A DNA stretch of 64,000 bases, taken from Arthrobacter pascens. Its GTDB lineage: Bacteria; Actinomycetota; Actinomycetes; Actinomycetales; Micrococcaceae. The notes below the pieces were generated by a model. It saw only the letters and a list, made by a program, of their open reading frames with translations. It did no database searches and had not been told where the DNA came from. How positions within the stretch are numbered: the stretch's first letter is position 1; each line of letters begins with the position of its first letter. The stretch covers positions 806,001-870,000 of the forward strand of contig NZ_JAUSWY010000001.1 in NCBI RefSeq assembly GCF_030815585.1. The letters are read 5' to 3'. Both the position numbers and the translations under genes were made by a program. This document shows, piece by piece, positions 1 through 8,506 of this stretch.

Positions 1-37
1 CCGTGCGGCGGCCCGTTCGGGGAACCACGAGAGGGCC

Positions 38-370
38 ATGACCTGCTTCGTTCGTGAGGCGGAGGAGCGTACCGCGCAGGGCAGCCACGGCCGTGCAGCC
101 ATTGCCTTCCGCACGGCGGCCGAACAGGCCCGGATGCAGGGACTGGCGGAACAGAGCGAGCAATTGCTCTACCGAGCCGCAGCGGCCTACACGCATGCAG
201 CGGAGCGCCACGAGCTCAGTCCGGGCGCAGCCCACCAGGCATGGATCTCCGCGGCCAAATGCTTCCTCCAGCTGCAGGAGCTGGACCGGACGGCGTGGTG
301 CATCGAGGCGGCCCGGCGCGTCGCTTACCAGACCCACCGTAACGTCGGGGGCACTCAGACAGCATCATGA
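38..370 (+). CDS. Small hypothetical protein at head of the Pel-like cluster
   Basis: A 110-residue soluble protein rich in Ala, Arg and Glu, with no signal peptide or membrane segment; the spacing of Ala/Leu positions suggests paired alpha helices of TPR type (for example around residues 20-95), but no family is recognised. The ATG follows a GAGAGGG-like ribosome site. Its TGA overlaps the ATG of the pelF gene by four bases (ATGA), so the two are probably translated together and the protein likely belongs to the polysaccharide operon. The window starts 37 bases upstream, so earlier operon members are not visible. Confidence 0.6.
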   Translation: MTCFVREAEERTAQGSHGRAAIAFRTAAEQARMQGLAEQSEQLLYRAAAAYTHAAERHELSPGAAHQAWISAAKCFLQLQELDRTAWCIEAARRVAYQTHRNVGGTQTAS

Positions 371-1817
371 GGATCTTGCTGACGACTGAAGGTACCTATC
401 CGTACTTCCGCGGAGGCGTTTCCACTTGGGCGCACGAGCTGGTCACCGGCATGCCCGAGCAGAGTTCCTGATCGGCGCGGTGGTCGGCAACCCGCACGTC
501 GCGGCTGTCTTCGCCGTGCCGGCAAACACGCAGGTGCTCACCATCCCTCTCTGGGGGACGGAGAGCATCGAAGAGTACGTCGCGCCCGCGAGGCGCGCGA
601 GGTGGCAGCGTGGGCGGCTGGCGCAGTCACGCGAGCAGGCGTTCGTCTCCCAGCTGCTGCCGGCTTACGGGGAGGTGGTCGCGAACCTGCTCGGACCCCG
701 TGACCCGCTGGCCCTGGGGGCTGCGCTCGCGGACATCGCGGACTACTGCGAGGAGCACGACCTGCGGGCCGGGCTGAGGGATCCGCGCTGCTGGCGACTC
801 ATCAGCAGCCGGTTCGCCGAGCACCCTCTCTTCGGCGAACTATCAATGGCCGACGCCATCGACCTCGCCCGGTCCCTGTACCGGTACCTCACGCCGCTCG
901 CCGTGCCCCTGCCCGACGTCGACGTGACCCACTCATCGGGTGCCGCGCTGTGCGCCCTGCCCGCGATCGCCGCCAAGGTGCGGATCGGCGTCCCCCTGCT
1001 GTTGACCGAGCACGGGGTGTACGTACGGGAACGGGTATTGCAGCTTGTCCGGGACGACGCGCCGCCGCTCCGCAAGGCACTGCTGGGCAACTTCTACCGG
1101 GCAGTGGCTCGCTGCGCCTACACGTACGCCGACGTAGTCCTCCCCGTCTGCGAGTACAACGCCAGCTGGGAACAGGAGCTCGGAGCCGACATCGGACGAG
1201 TGCGCGTGGTCTATAACGGCGTCGACCCGAAGCGGTTCCCTCCGCTATCGGTGCAGCTGCCACGACCGACCATCGCCTATGTAGGCCGCATCGAACCGCT
1301 GAAGGACGTCCTCGGCCTCATCGCCGCCCTCAGCATGGTCCGCCGCGAGATTCCCGACGTACTCCTGCGCGTCCACGGTCCGGACGACGACCCTGGCTAC
1401 GCCGAGCGTTGCAGGGCGGCCGTGGCGACCATGGGGCTTGAGGACAACGTCGTGTTCGAGGGGCCGACGAAGGACCCGGCCCGGGCCTACCAGGAGGCGG
1501 ACGTCGTTGTGCTTTGCTCGGTGTCCGAGGGCTTTCCCTACACCGTGGTGGAGGCGATGTGCAGCGGTCGTCCGGTCGTCGCGACCGCTGTCGGCGGCGT
1601 CCCCGAGGCATTGAATCGCCCCGAATTGCTCGTTGAGCCGCAGAACCCGCAGGCGTTGGCCGACGCACTCGTCGCCCTCTTCCGGCGCACCCCCGCAGAA
1701 CGCGCGGCGATCGGAGAGGAGTTTCGGGAGCGCGCCGTCAGGCTGTTCTCCCAGGAGCGGTTCCTCGAAGAGTACCGTGCCCTCTACCTGGGAGTTGTCA
1801 GTGACTACGTTGCCTGA
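367..1817 (+). pseudogene. pelF: PelF-type GT4 glycosyltransferase, interrupted by a 1-base frameshift
   Basis: The predicted role is a cytoplasmic GT4 glycosyltransferase that polymerises an amino-sugar exopolysaccharide. From ATG 367 the reading frame encodes the PelF-like start MRILLTTEGTYPYFRGGVST and stops at TGA 469-471. From about 459 the other frame continues without stops to 1817. It contains the retaining-GT signature SEGFPYTVVE (E-x7-E) and the GG-V-P-EA loop typical of GT4 enzymes. Adding one G inside GAGCAGAGTT (457-466) restores a protein of about 483 residues, close to usual PelF length. Either the gene is inactivated or the base was lost in sequencing. It overlaps the preceding gene by four bases and pelG by 17, so it sits inside one operon. 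The family call is strong; functionality is uncertain. Confidence 0.8.
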
Positions 1818-3453
1818 GCACGCCGTCCTCGCCGACTTCACCATGGACCTCGACGAGTTGGGCCCGGACCTGCACACCGAGGCGCGATCCGTAGCCGGCC
1901 GCACACGTCACGCGCAGGATGCCTTCGAAGTGGCGGTGATCCTTGGGACGCTGGGCTACAGTGACCAGCGAGCGCGTGAACTGGGCTGCCGGGACGTCTT
2001 CGACCTCGCGGAAAAGGTGATGTCACTCCTTCCGCTCTTCGGCGGGCCGGCGGACGAGCGTCCGGTCGGCATCGTCGAACGCTCCGCCGAGGACACGCCC
2101 GGTCCGGAACGGATGAGCCCGGGCCTCCTCCTACGGTCGGTCCTCTACTCCGCGCCTTGGATCGTCGCCGTGGTGGCGCTGGTCGTCGCCCGGGTATCCT
2201 TCTGGTCCACGATCACGGCCCAGCAGTTTTCCACCGCGATCAGCCTTGCGCTTTTCGTTGGGCTGGTCGTGACCGGCGGGTTCATGCAGGCCTTCGCCCG
2301 TCGGGGGGTGTTCTACGCCCTCCAGCACAACGGCCCGCTACTGCGGTGGACGCTGCGGTGGACGCTGGGAGTGGGGCTCGCGGTGCTGCTCGCCATCGTC
2401 GGTGCGGGTTACGTGGTGCTCGAGTTCGTCCTCGATGCCTACACACCGGCGGCCAACCGGTCGTTCCTTCTTTTCGGTATCTCCATCGGGGTAATGCTCC
2501 TGGCATTCTCACCCCTGTACCTGGCCCGTGCCTTCTGGTCGGTGCTGGCTGCGGCCGGCACCGGCGGGCTAGTCGCTGTGCTCGGTGGGTGGTCGATCAC
2601 CGAGGGGAACTACCTCAACCTCTACACCGCCCAGTGGGTTCAGCTCGGGGCCTTGTGGACTGCCGTCCTCGTAGCGGTGGTCTTCGACGTCCGGATCATG
2701 CGGCGGCTGGGCGCGGCACCTGCCGGCACTACCCAGCCGGACGCCCGTGATGTCCGCTCGCCCCGGCTCCCAGCCGTCGTTCGTGCCGTGTATGTCTACT
2801 GGCTTTACGGCACAGGGTTCTTCGTCCTCATCGTCGTCGACCAGATGGTCGCAGGCGGGCTGTGGCAGGGCGTGTTCAATTACAACGGCTACTACGAGCT
2901 TGCCGTCGGGACGGGGCTGCTGATCCTGATCCCCACGCTCACGTACGCAACGGCTGCCAGCTATCTGTTGCCGGCGACCGTGCAGCGGGAGGTACGCCGG
3001 CACCTGGTCTCAGACAGTGTCGGGATCAACCGGGTGCTGATGCGGTTCTACGTGCGGCACGTGCTGCTCACCTTGCTCGTTGGTCTGGTGAGCGGCGCGG
3101 TGCTGCTGGCCGCAACCGACTGGCTCTCGACGGCCAGCCTCGTGACCTCCGGTCTGAACAGGGTTGTAGGCATCTACGTCTGTGCGCTGGTCGGATACTT
3201 GTTGCTGGGTGTGGGAGCGCTGAATAGCGGGCTGCTGTTCAGCCTCGGTCAACCCCGGGTTCCGGCGCTGGCGGTGTGGACCGGCGTCGGGGTGTCTCTG
3301 GTCGTGGGCCTCACGCTTTCGTGGGTCTGGGTTCCACTCCCTGGCGCCATTATCGGACTCATCAGCGGTTCGGCGTTCTTCGCCGTCGCGACCACGGTCG
3401 CAGCCCGCCGTATGTTCCGCCGTTTCGACCTGAGCTACTACGGAGCGTTCTGA
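1801..3453 (+). CDS. pelG: PelG-like exopolysaccharide transporter with N-terminal extension
   Basis: This 550-residue protein resembles PelG, the MATE/oligosaccharide-flippase-type membrane protein that works with PelF to export Pel polysaccharide. About twelve hydrophobic segments run from residue 105 to the end, and the C-terminus DLSYYGAF is like the conserved PelG end. The first roughly 100 residues are soluble and acidic, which I do not associate with ordinary PelG. I chose GTG 1801 because it is the first start that avoids long overlap with pelF (17 bases remain). The stop overlaps the next ATG (TGATG). The other membrane genes pelD and pelE are not seen in this window. Confidence 0.75.
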   Translation: MTTLPEHAVLADFTMDLDELGPDLHTEARSVAGRTRHAQDAFEVAVILGTLGYSDQRARELGCRDVFDLAEKVMSLLPLFGGPADERPVGIVERSAEDTPGPERMSPGLLLRSVLYSAPWIVAVVALVVARVSFWSTITAQQFSTAISLALFVGLVVTGGFMQAFARRGVFYALQHNGPLLRWTLRWTLGVGLAVLLAIVGAGYVVLEFVLDAYTPAANRSFLLFGISIGVMLLAFSPLYLARAFWSVLAAAGTGGLVAVLGGWSITEGNYLNLYTAQWVQLGALWTAVLVAVVFDVRIMRRLGAAPAGTTQPDARDVRSPRLPAVVRAVYVYWLYGTGFFVLIVVDQMVAGGLWQGVFNYNGYYELAVGTGLLILIPTLTYATAASYLLPATVQREVRRHLVSDSVGINRVLMRFYVRHVLLTLLVGLVSGAVLLAATDWLSTASLVTSGLNRVVGIYVCALVGYLLLGVGALNSGLLFSLGQPRVPALAVWTGVGVSLVVGLTLSWVWVPLPGAIIGLISGSAFFAVATTVAARRMFRRFDLSYYGAF

Positions 3454-4463
3454 TGAAGACCCGCACCACCATCTGTGCGGCCCTCGCCGTTGTGGCGCTC
3501 ACCGGCGCCGGCATCGCCGCCGCACGCATGGGGGAGAGCCCTGCGCCCGTCGTGTCCTCCAGCCAATGGCAGTTGCTGCGGACCGCCGACGGGACGCTGA
3601 TCGAGGACGCGTTCACTGAGGCCATCCCCAGCAGGGATGTCCAGGACGTCTACGAGTTCAACGGCGACACCGATCCCAGCCGCACCTTCGTGAAAGCGAC
3701 CGAAGGCGGTCTTGTGGTGGGCGCCGACCCGCCCCCTACCGCCGACACCCACACCGGGTGGTTTGCCGTCACGATCGACGCCTATCCGCGCACCAGCATC
3801 TTCCACGTGCGGATGTCCAAGCCACCCGGCAACGTCCAGGGGCATGACGAGGCTGGGCAGGCGGTGTTCGCTGTCCAGACGGCCTCCACCAAGGTGACCG
3901 GCCTGATCAACTTCGTGGAGGTGACCACCAGCAGTTCCGGCGGGAAGACCTCGTGGCAGATCGACTACTCGTTCGGGCACGTTGTCGATGCGCAGAACAT
4001 CCTCTACTGGTCAACCGAGCCTTCGGAGAACGCGGCGGACACAGAAGAGGTCACTTTGCGTACGGACGGTCGTCGCTCGCTGACAGTCTGGCTCGGGGAC
4101 GAGCAGGTGTTCCATTCTGATCAGCTCGAGCTCGACATCCAAGCTCCCTTCCAGCCGTATCTTGAGGTGCAGGCCCTGCAGACGCCCTACTTCGCCTCGT
4201 TCCAGGACTTCTGGGTCGTCGAGGACACCTGGATGCGTCTGACCGGTCTGCCGGCCGGCGCGGACGTGAGGCTCGTCAACGACGAGGGTGGCGTGTTGGG
4301 CGGGGCGGCGGCCAGCGCCGATGGCACAGCCGCAGTGGAACTGCCGCCGTACGCCGCCAAGGGCAGCGGCACCCTGGAGATTGCCCGCGACGGGCACGAG
4401 ACTGTCCGGTTGGGTCCCTTCCCCTACGCCGGCGGCGACGAGCTTCAGTTGGTCGCGAAATGA
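3453..4463 (+). CDS. Secreted protein of the Pel-like cluster
   Basis: A 336-residue protein with an N-terminal signal-like segment (basic MKTR, then a hydrophobic stretch to about residue 26). The middle, about residues 50-260, is rich in beta-strand patterns and aromatic residues, consistent with a jelly-roll or concanavalin-like carbohydrate-binding fold. The last 75 residues (LTGLPAGADVRLV onwards) look like a small Ig/PEGA-type beta domain. No catalytic signature is visible. It starts on the last base of the pelG stop, so it is translationally coupled. A role in binding or shaping the exported polysaccharide is inference from position only. Confidence 0.55.
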   Translation: MKTRTTICAALAVVALTGAGIAAARMGESPAPVVSSSQWQLLRTADGTLIEDAFTEAIPSRDVQDVYEFNGDTDPSRTFVKATEGGLVVGADPPPTADTHTGWFAVTIDAYPRTSIFHVRMSKPPGNVQGHDEAGQAVFAVQTASTKVTGLINFVEVTTSSSGGKTSWQIDYSFGHVVDAQNILYWSTEPSENAADTEEVTLRTDGRRSLTVWLGDEQVFHSDQLELDIQAPFQPYLEVQALQTPYFASFQDFWVVEDTWMRLTGLPAGADVRLVNDEGGVLGGAAASADGTAAVELPPYAAKGSGTLEIARDGHETVRLGPFPYAGGDELQLVAK

Positions 4464-4542
4464 TACGCCGCGGTCCCGGTTCAGGCATCCCGGGCATTGG
4501 GCTGTCGTCCCGGGTAACCCCATCGTCCCGGCGCATGGTGCC

Positions 4543-5301
4543 GTGACCACCTCCGAGCAGGCCGCAGCGACCAGGCCCTTCGCGGTCTACTACGGATGGC
4601 CGAGCTACGTGAACGGCGCGGATGGTGACGTGGCCCGAGCCATCGCCGCGTTCGACGGCTATGGGGTGGTGGTGTTCGGTGATGACACCGCCACCCAGGC
4701 CGGAGACGCCTTGGCGGCCCCCATCATGGCCGGGATCGCTGCCCGCGGGGGAGAGCCGTACGGGTACGTCACCATCGGCGTCAGCCACGGGGAGCCTGAC
4801 CACTCCTTGGAGGAGCTGCGCGCGCGTCTCGACACCTGGCGCCGCCTCGGTGCCCGTGGAGTGCTCTTCGACTGCGCCGGGGCGGACTATGGCGTGAGCC
4901 GGGACCGGTTTGACGCCACAGTGAAGTACGCTCACTCGCTGGGGTTGAGCGTGCTGGCAAACGCATGGGACCCCGACGACGTCCTGGCCCACTCCGTAAC
5001 GATGGGCGCTGAAGACGGTTACATGGGGGAGAACGACGTGCTGTCCGATGGTCAGTTCCTGGCGCCTGCCATTTACCAGCCGAAGCTGGCGAAGATGGCG
5101 GCTTATAAGGCGAAACTGGGGATCACCCTCTACGAGACGGCAACGAGCGGGGATCTCCAACACGCCGACGCCTTGACGGTACGGGTGCTGACCGCGCTGC
5201 AGGGCTATCGCATCGACGCATTGCAGCTCAGCGACCCGATGTACGGCGCGACGGACAACATCCTGATCAGGCCGCCGGCAGTGTTGGCGGGCAGGCGGTG
5301 A
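4543..5301 (+). CDS. TIM-barrel glycosidase-like protein (polygalactosaminidase/GH114-like)
   Basis: About 252 residues. The alternation of strand and helix patterns (FAVYYGWPSYVN, YGVVVFGDD, YGYVTIGVS, GARGVLFDCAG, LSVLANAWDPDD) is that of a TIM barrel, with Asp on the strand ends as in endo-alpha-1,4-polygalactosaminidase-type proteins. No signal peptide is seen after the chosen GTG at 4543; 80 bases separate it from the previous stop and no strong ribosome site helps, so the start could lie elsewhere. Its stop overlaps the next GTG by four bases. Beside PelF/PelG, a role in trimming a galactosamine-containing polymer is plausible but inferred. Confidence 0.55.
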   Translation: MTTSEQAAATRPFAVYYGWPSYVNGADGDVARAIAAFDGYGVVVFGDDTATQAGDALAAPIMAGIAARGGEPYGYVTIGVSHGEPDHSLEELRARLDTWRRLGARGVLFDCAGADYGVSRDRFDATVKYAHSLGLSVLANAWDPDDVLAHSVTMGAEDGYMGENDVLSDGQFLAPAIYQPKLAKMAAYKAKLGITLYETATSGDLQHADALTVRVLTALQGYRIDALQLSDPMYGATDNILIRPPAVLAGRR

Positions 5302-6101
5302 CGCGGGCTGTGCCTCGTCGTCAGCGCACGGCTGCTGCCGTACTGGCGGCCGCCTTGCTCTGCTCAGTGGCCGGATGCGGGATGGGTGGGCCTGCTCCCT
5401 CGACTACGTCCTTGCCAGCCGGAGCTGGCGAACTGCGCATCGTTGTCCCCGGCTACGTCGACCCGAGCAACTCCGTGTACTGGGAGTCAGTGATCCAGTC
5501 CGGCCCGCAGGTCCGCGACGTCATCGTCAACCCCGCCAGCGGGCCCGGGGCGGCGGTGTCCGAACCGTACTTCCGGCTGATCGGGGCACTGCGTGATGCT
5601 GGCGTCCGGGTTCTGGGCTATGTCTCGAGTGGGCATGGCGACCGTGACCCGGCGATGGTCACCGAGGAGATCGGCCGCTGGCGGGCGTGGTGCGGCGTCG
5701 AAAACGTCTTTTTGGATGAGGCGGCGGCGGTTGCCGATCAGGTCCCTACCTATGCCGGCTACGCCGCCACCGTCCACGAGGCCGGGGGGATCGTCGTGCT
5801 CAACCCGGGGGTGATCCCCGAGCGAAGCTACTTCGAGTTCGCCGATGCCATCATCACGTTCGAGGATCCGGTTGACTCTTACCTCAAGCCCCGGGAGCAC
5901 CCAGGGTGGCTTAGCACGCAGACGCACGCCGAGGTGTGGCACATCGTTATTGGTGCTCCGCAGAACCGGCTCGATGACGTGGTGGATCGCGCCCGCCAGC
6001 TCGGCGCAGACGAGATTTACATAACCGACGACGTGGAACCGAATCCATACGACAGCCTCCCACCGTACTGGTCCGCCAAGCTGGACGCCGTCGGACAGTA
6101 G
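5298..6101 (+). CDS. Spherulin-4-like lipoprotein, probable glycosidase
   Basis: This 267-residue protein starts with a lipoprotein signal ending in SVAGC (Cys at about residue 28). The mature part matches the spherulation-specific family 4 pattern: VVPGYVDPSN, VIVNPASGPG, AGVRVLGYVSSG and VENVFLDEAA with conserved acidic residues at strand ends of a TIM barrel. This family is related to GH114 polygalactosaminidases. It starts with GTG overlapping the previous stop by four bases and is the last gene of the Pel-like operon, before a large hairpin at 6168-6232. The likely place is the outer face of the membrane, acting on galactosamine-type polymer; the activity is inferred. Confidence 0.7.
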   Translation: MTRAVPRRQRTAAAVLAAALLCSVAGCGMGGPAPSTTSLPAGAGELRIVVPGYVDPSNSVYWESVIQSGPQVRDVIVNPASGPGAAVSEPYFRLIGALRDAGVRVLGYVSSGHGDRDPAMVTEEIGRWRAWCGVENVFLDEAAAVADQVPTYAGYAATVHEAGGIVVLNPGVIPERSYFEFADAIITFEDPVDSYLKPREHPGWLSTQTHAEVWHIVIGAPQNRLDDVVDRARQLGADEIYITDDVEPNPYDSLPPYWSAKLDAVGQ

Positions 6102-6167
6102 CGGAGGTTGCCTCCCATCGCGCACCAGGCATCGGCAGAACGAGTGGTGTTCTCGCCCCCACTACAC

Positions 6168-6232
6168 AGCGCGAACTGGCAGCTAACGACGTCAAATTTC
6201 GCATTTTACGTCATCTGCTGCCAGTTCGCGCT
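6168..6232. terminator. Large palindrome between convergent genes, probable bidirectional terminator
   Basis: Perfect 16-base arms at 6168-6183 and 6217-6232 (AGCGCGAACTGGCAGC and its complement). The pairing continues inward with one mismatch (GACGTCAAAT against ATTTTACGTC) around a short TTCGC loop. It lies between the end of the Pel-like operon and the end of the minus-strand rarD gene, so it can serve both. Its layout resembles the element at 41445-41510 (see findings). Confidence 0.7.
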
Positions 6233-6235
6233 TGT

Positions 6236-7276
6236 TTATGAGGTGCGTACCAGCTTCCTCGCCACGGACTTCTTTCGGGCGGTGCGGAGCATGTCCACGG
6301 TCAGCACCAGCAGCGCGAGCCACACGACGCCGAACCCGATCCAACGGTCGGTGGTCATGGCCTCCTTGAACACCAGCAGCGCGACGACGAACTGCAGCAC
6401 CGGGGCGAAGTACTGCAACAGTCCGATGGTGGTCATGGGCAGCCGGCGGGCCGACGCGCCAAAGAAGAGCAGTGGCACCGCGGTGATGACGCCGGAAGCA
6501 ACCAGGAGCCAGAAGTGCCCGGGCCCCTGGCTGGCCAGGGTGGCGGCGCCGCTGACACCCAGGAACACCATGGTGGCGGCCGCCAGCGGAGCCAGGACCA
6601 TGGTTTCGACGCTCAGGCTCGTGACGGCGTCGACCTTGGGACCCACCCGCTTCTTCACGAAGCCGTACAGGCCAAAGCTCACGGCGAGCGTCAGGGCGAT
6701 CCATGGCAGCTTGCCGTAGGACACCGTGAGCACTGCCACCGCCACAAAACCGATTCCGACGGCGGCCCACTGCAGCGGGCGCAACTTTTCCTTCAGGACG
6801 AACACGCCCAGCAGGACTGACACCAGGGGGTTGATGAAGTAGCCCAGTGACGCCTCGACAGCCTGGCCAGTGGTCACGCCGTAGGTGTAGGTCAGCCAGT
6901 TCACGGCGATGAGGGCGGCAGCGATGGCCAGCGTGCCGAAGACGGAGCGGTCCCGGAAGGCTCCAGCCAGGGCGGGCCAGGACCGGGTCACCGTGATCAG
7001 GAGCGCGCAGAAGATCAGGGACCAGACCACGCGGTTGGCTACGATCTCCACCGCCCCGGCGGGCATCAGGACAAAGAAGTACAGGGGGAGCAGCCCCCAC
7101 AGGCCGTACGCCCCTATGCCGAACAGGACTCCCGCCGTCGTCTCCTTGTCCACAGCCTTAAGCCCTGCTGGCTTGGGCCCGCCCGCGGCTGGAACTGGCG
7201 AAGCCGTTCCCCCAAGGGCGCTGCCTGAAGGGGAGGAGACCGAAGGGGAGGAGAAAGTTCCGTCGGGGATAGGCAC
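6236..7276 (-). CDS. rarD: RarD-family EamA transporter
   Basis: A ten-helix drug/metabolite-superfamily permease. The core from ETTAGVLFGIGAYGLWGLLP through the VNRVVWS and the second EamA repeat matches RarD, whose substrate is not firmly known (chloramphenicol sensitivity in Pseudomonas; amino-acid or organic solute export suspected). Two starts are possible: GTG 7276, giving 346 residues with a 40-residue Ser/Pro/Gly-rich head, or GTG 7153, giving 305 residues that begin right at the conserved part. The TAA at 6236 abuts a palindromic terminator. The frame stays open far upstream on the minus strand (to 8458), but that stretch is antisense to the topoisomerase gene and is not part of this protein. 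Confidence 0.85.
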   Translation of the reverse strand: MPIPDGTFSSPSVSSPSGSALGGTASPVPAAGGPKPAGLKAVDKETTAGVLFGIGAYGLWGLLPLYFFVLMPAGAVEIVANRVVWSLIFCALLITVTRSWPALAGAFRDRSVFGTLAIAAALIAVNWLTYTYGVTTGQAVEASLGYFINPLVSVLLGVFVLKEKLRPLQWAAVGIGFVAVAVLTVSYGKLPWIALTLAVSFGLYGFVKKRVGPKVDAVTSLSVETMVLAPLAAATMVFLGVSGAATLASQGPGHFWLLVASGVITAVPLLFFGASARRLPMTTIGLLQYFAPVLQFVVALLVFKEAMTTDRWIGFGVVWLALLVLTVDMLRTARKKSVARKLVRTS

Positions 7277-7277
7277 G

Positions 7278-7303
7278 TATCCAATAACACCAGTTGTTGG
7301 ATA
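7278..7303. promoter_or_regulatory. Inverted repeat in the rarD/topoisomerase divergent region
   Basis: TATCCAATAAC and GTTGTTGGATA form 11-base arms with one mismatch and a four-base spacer (7278-7288 and 7293-7303). The element lies between divergent genes and touches the upstream rarD start candidate. It may be an operator for either promoter or a leader hairpin of rarD; no regulator is assigned. Confidence 0.4.
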
Positions 7304-7405
7304 GGTATTCCACCAACGCCCAACCAGCACTGGATTTCGCGTTCGCGAACCAATAGTCAGTAGGCTTGCTTTTATGACACGGACGAACCGGCTGGATGCC
7401 ACCCC

Positions 7406-8404
7406 GTGAGGCTCCGGCGCAGCAACGCCACAGGCCGTGGCTACCGCCGGGTGGCCGCGGGCAAGGGCTTCAGCTACCGCGACCTGGACGGCTCCACCTT
7501 GCCGCCGGGGCCCATCCGGGAGCGGCTTGAAGGCCTGGGGATTCCGCCGGCCTGGACGGATGTCTGGATAGCCCCGTTTGATAACGGGCATATCCAAGCC
7601 ACCGGACTGGATGCCGTGGGCCGGCGGCAGTACATCTACCACCCCGAATGGCGCGAGCGGAAAGACCGCCTGAAGTTTGACCGCGCCCTCCAACTGGCCG
7701 AGTCGCTGCCCACGGCACGGCGGCTGGTCACCATAGACCTGCGCAGCGAGGGCCCCACCCGGGAGCGTGTCCTGGCGGCGGCGTTCAGGATGCTGGACAG
7801 CGGATCCCTGCGGGTGGGATCGGAGCGCTACACGAATGAGAACGGCAGCCACGGCCTGGCCACCTTGCTGTGCGCCCACGTCCAGGTCAGGAAGGACTGC
7901 CTGCAGTTGAGCTTTCCGGCCAAGAGCGGCAAGAACTGGGAATCGGAAATCGTCGACGCCGACCTCGCCGCCCTGATGAGGGTCCTGAAACGCCGGGGCG
8001 GCAACGCCAGGCTGCTGGCGTTCAAGGATGGCCGTAGCTGGCGGCCGCTCACCAGCGCGGACATCAATGGCTACGTCAAGGAGCGCACTGGCTCGGACTT
8101 CACGGCCAAGGACTTCCGCACGCTGCGCGGAACTGTGGCGGCGGCAGTCAGCCTGGCTCGCAGCGGCCCGCAGAAGACCGTGGCTCCGCGGAAGCGGGCC
8201 ATCAGCGTGGCCATGCTGGACGCAGCCGCCGTACTGGGCAACACGCCGTCGATCGCCCGCAAGAGTTACGTGGATCCCCGGCTGCTGGATCACTTCGCCG
8301 ACGGCGAGACCATCGACCCCAGACGGGCGGACGCCGCCGAAACGGAGCTGCGGGCACTGCTGTTCCGCGAAGGCGATGTTGTTCCACTGCTGAAAAGCGG
8401 CTGA
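7406..8404 (+). CDS. Type IB DNA topoisomerase (poxvirus-like)
   Basis: A 332-residue monomeric topoisomerase that relaxes supercoils by 3'-phosphotyrosyl nicking. It has the N-terminal region with GKGFSYRDLDG and IPPAWTDVWIAP, the QYIYHPEWRERKDRLKFDR block, the KDFRTLRGT arginine motif, and the catalytic tyrosine in SIARKSYVDP near residue 290. Length is usual for bacterial members. GTG 7406 is chosen because the family begins close to this point; an ATG at 7374 is out of frame and reaches a stop after eleven codons. Bacterial type IB enzymes are accessory to gyrase. Confidence 0.9.
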   Translation: MRLRRSNATGRGYRRVAAGKGFSYRDLDGSTLPPGPIRERLEGLGIPPAWTDVWIAPFDNGHIQATGLDAVGRRQYIYHPEWRERKDRLKFDRALQLAESLPTARRLVTIDLRSEGPTRERVLAAAFRMLDSGSLRVGSERYTNENGSHGLATLLCAHVQVRKDCLQLSFPAKSGKNWESEIVDADLAALMRVLKRRGGNARLLAFKDGRSWRPLTSADINGYVKERTGSDFTAKDFRTLRGTVAAAVSLARSGPQKTVAPRKRAISVAMLDAAAVLGNTPSIARKSYVDPRLLDHFADGETIDPRRADAAETELRALLFREGDVVPLLKSG

Positions 8405-8506
8405 GGCCTGCGTCACGGGTTGCCCGGTCCCGCCCTGCAGACAATTAGAATGGAACACTGTGCGCTACGTATTCGGCGCACACTCCTCGTTCCAGAAGGG
8501 CTCCCG

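Noticed and set aside
451..472. Programmed -1/+1 frameshifting in pelF
   Set aside because: No slippery heptamer or downstream pseudoknot-like element is visible at the site.
6236..8458. A 740-codon minus-strand frame running through rarD and the topoisomerase gene
   Set aside because: Only the first part is a recognisable protein (RarD). The rest is antisense to a gene with clear topoisomerase motifs; high GC keeps the shadow frame open.
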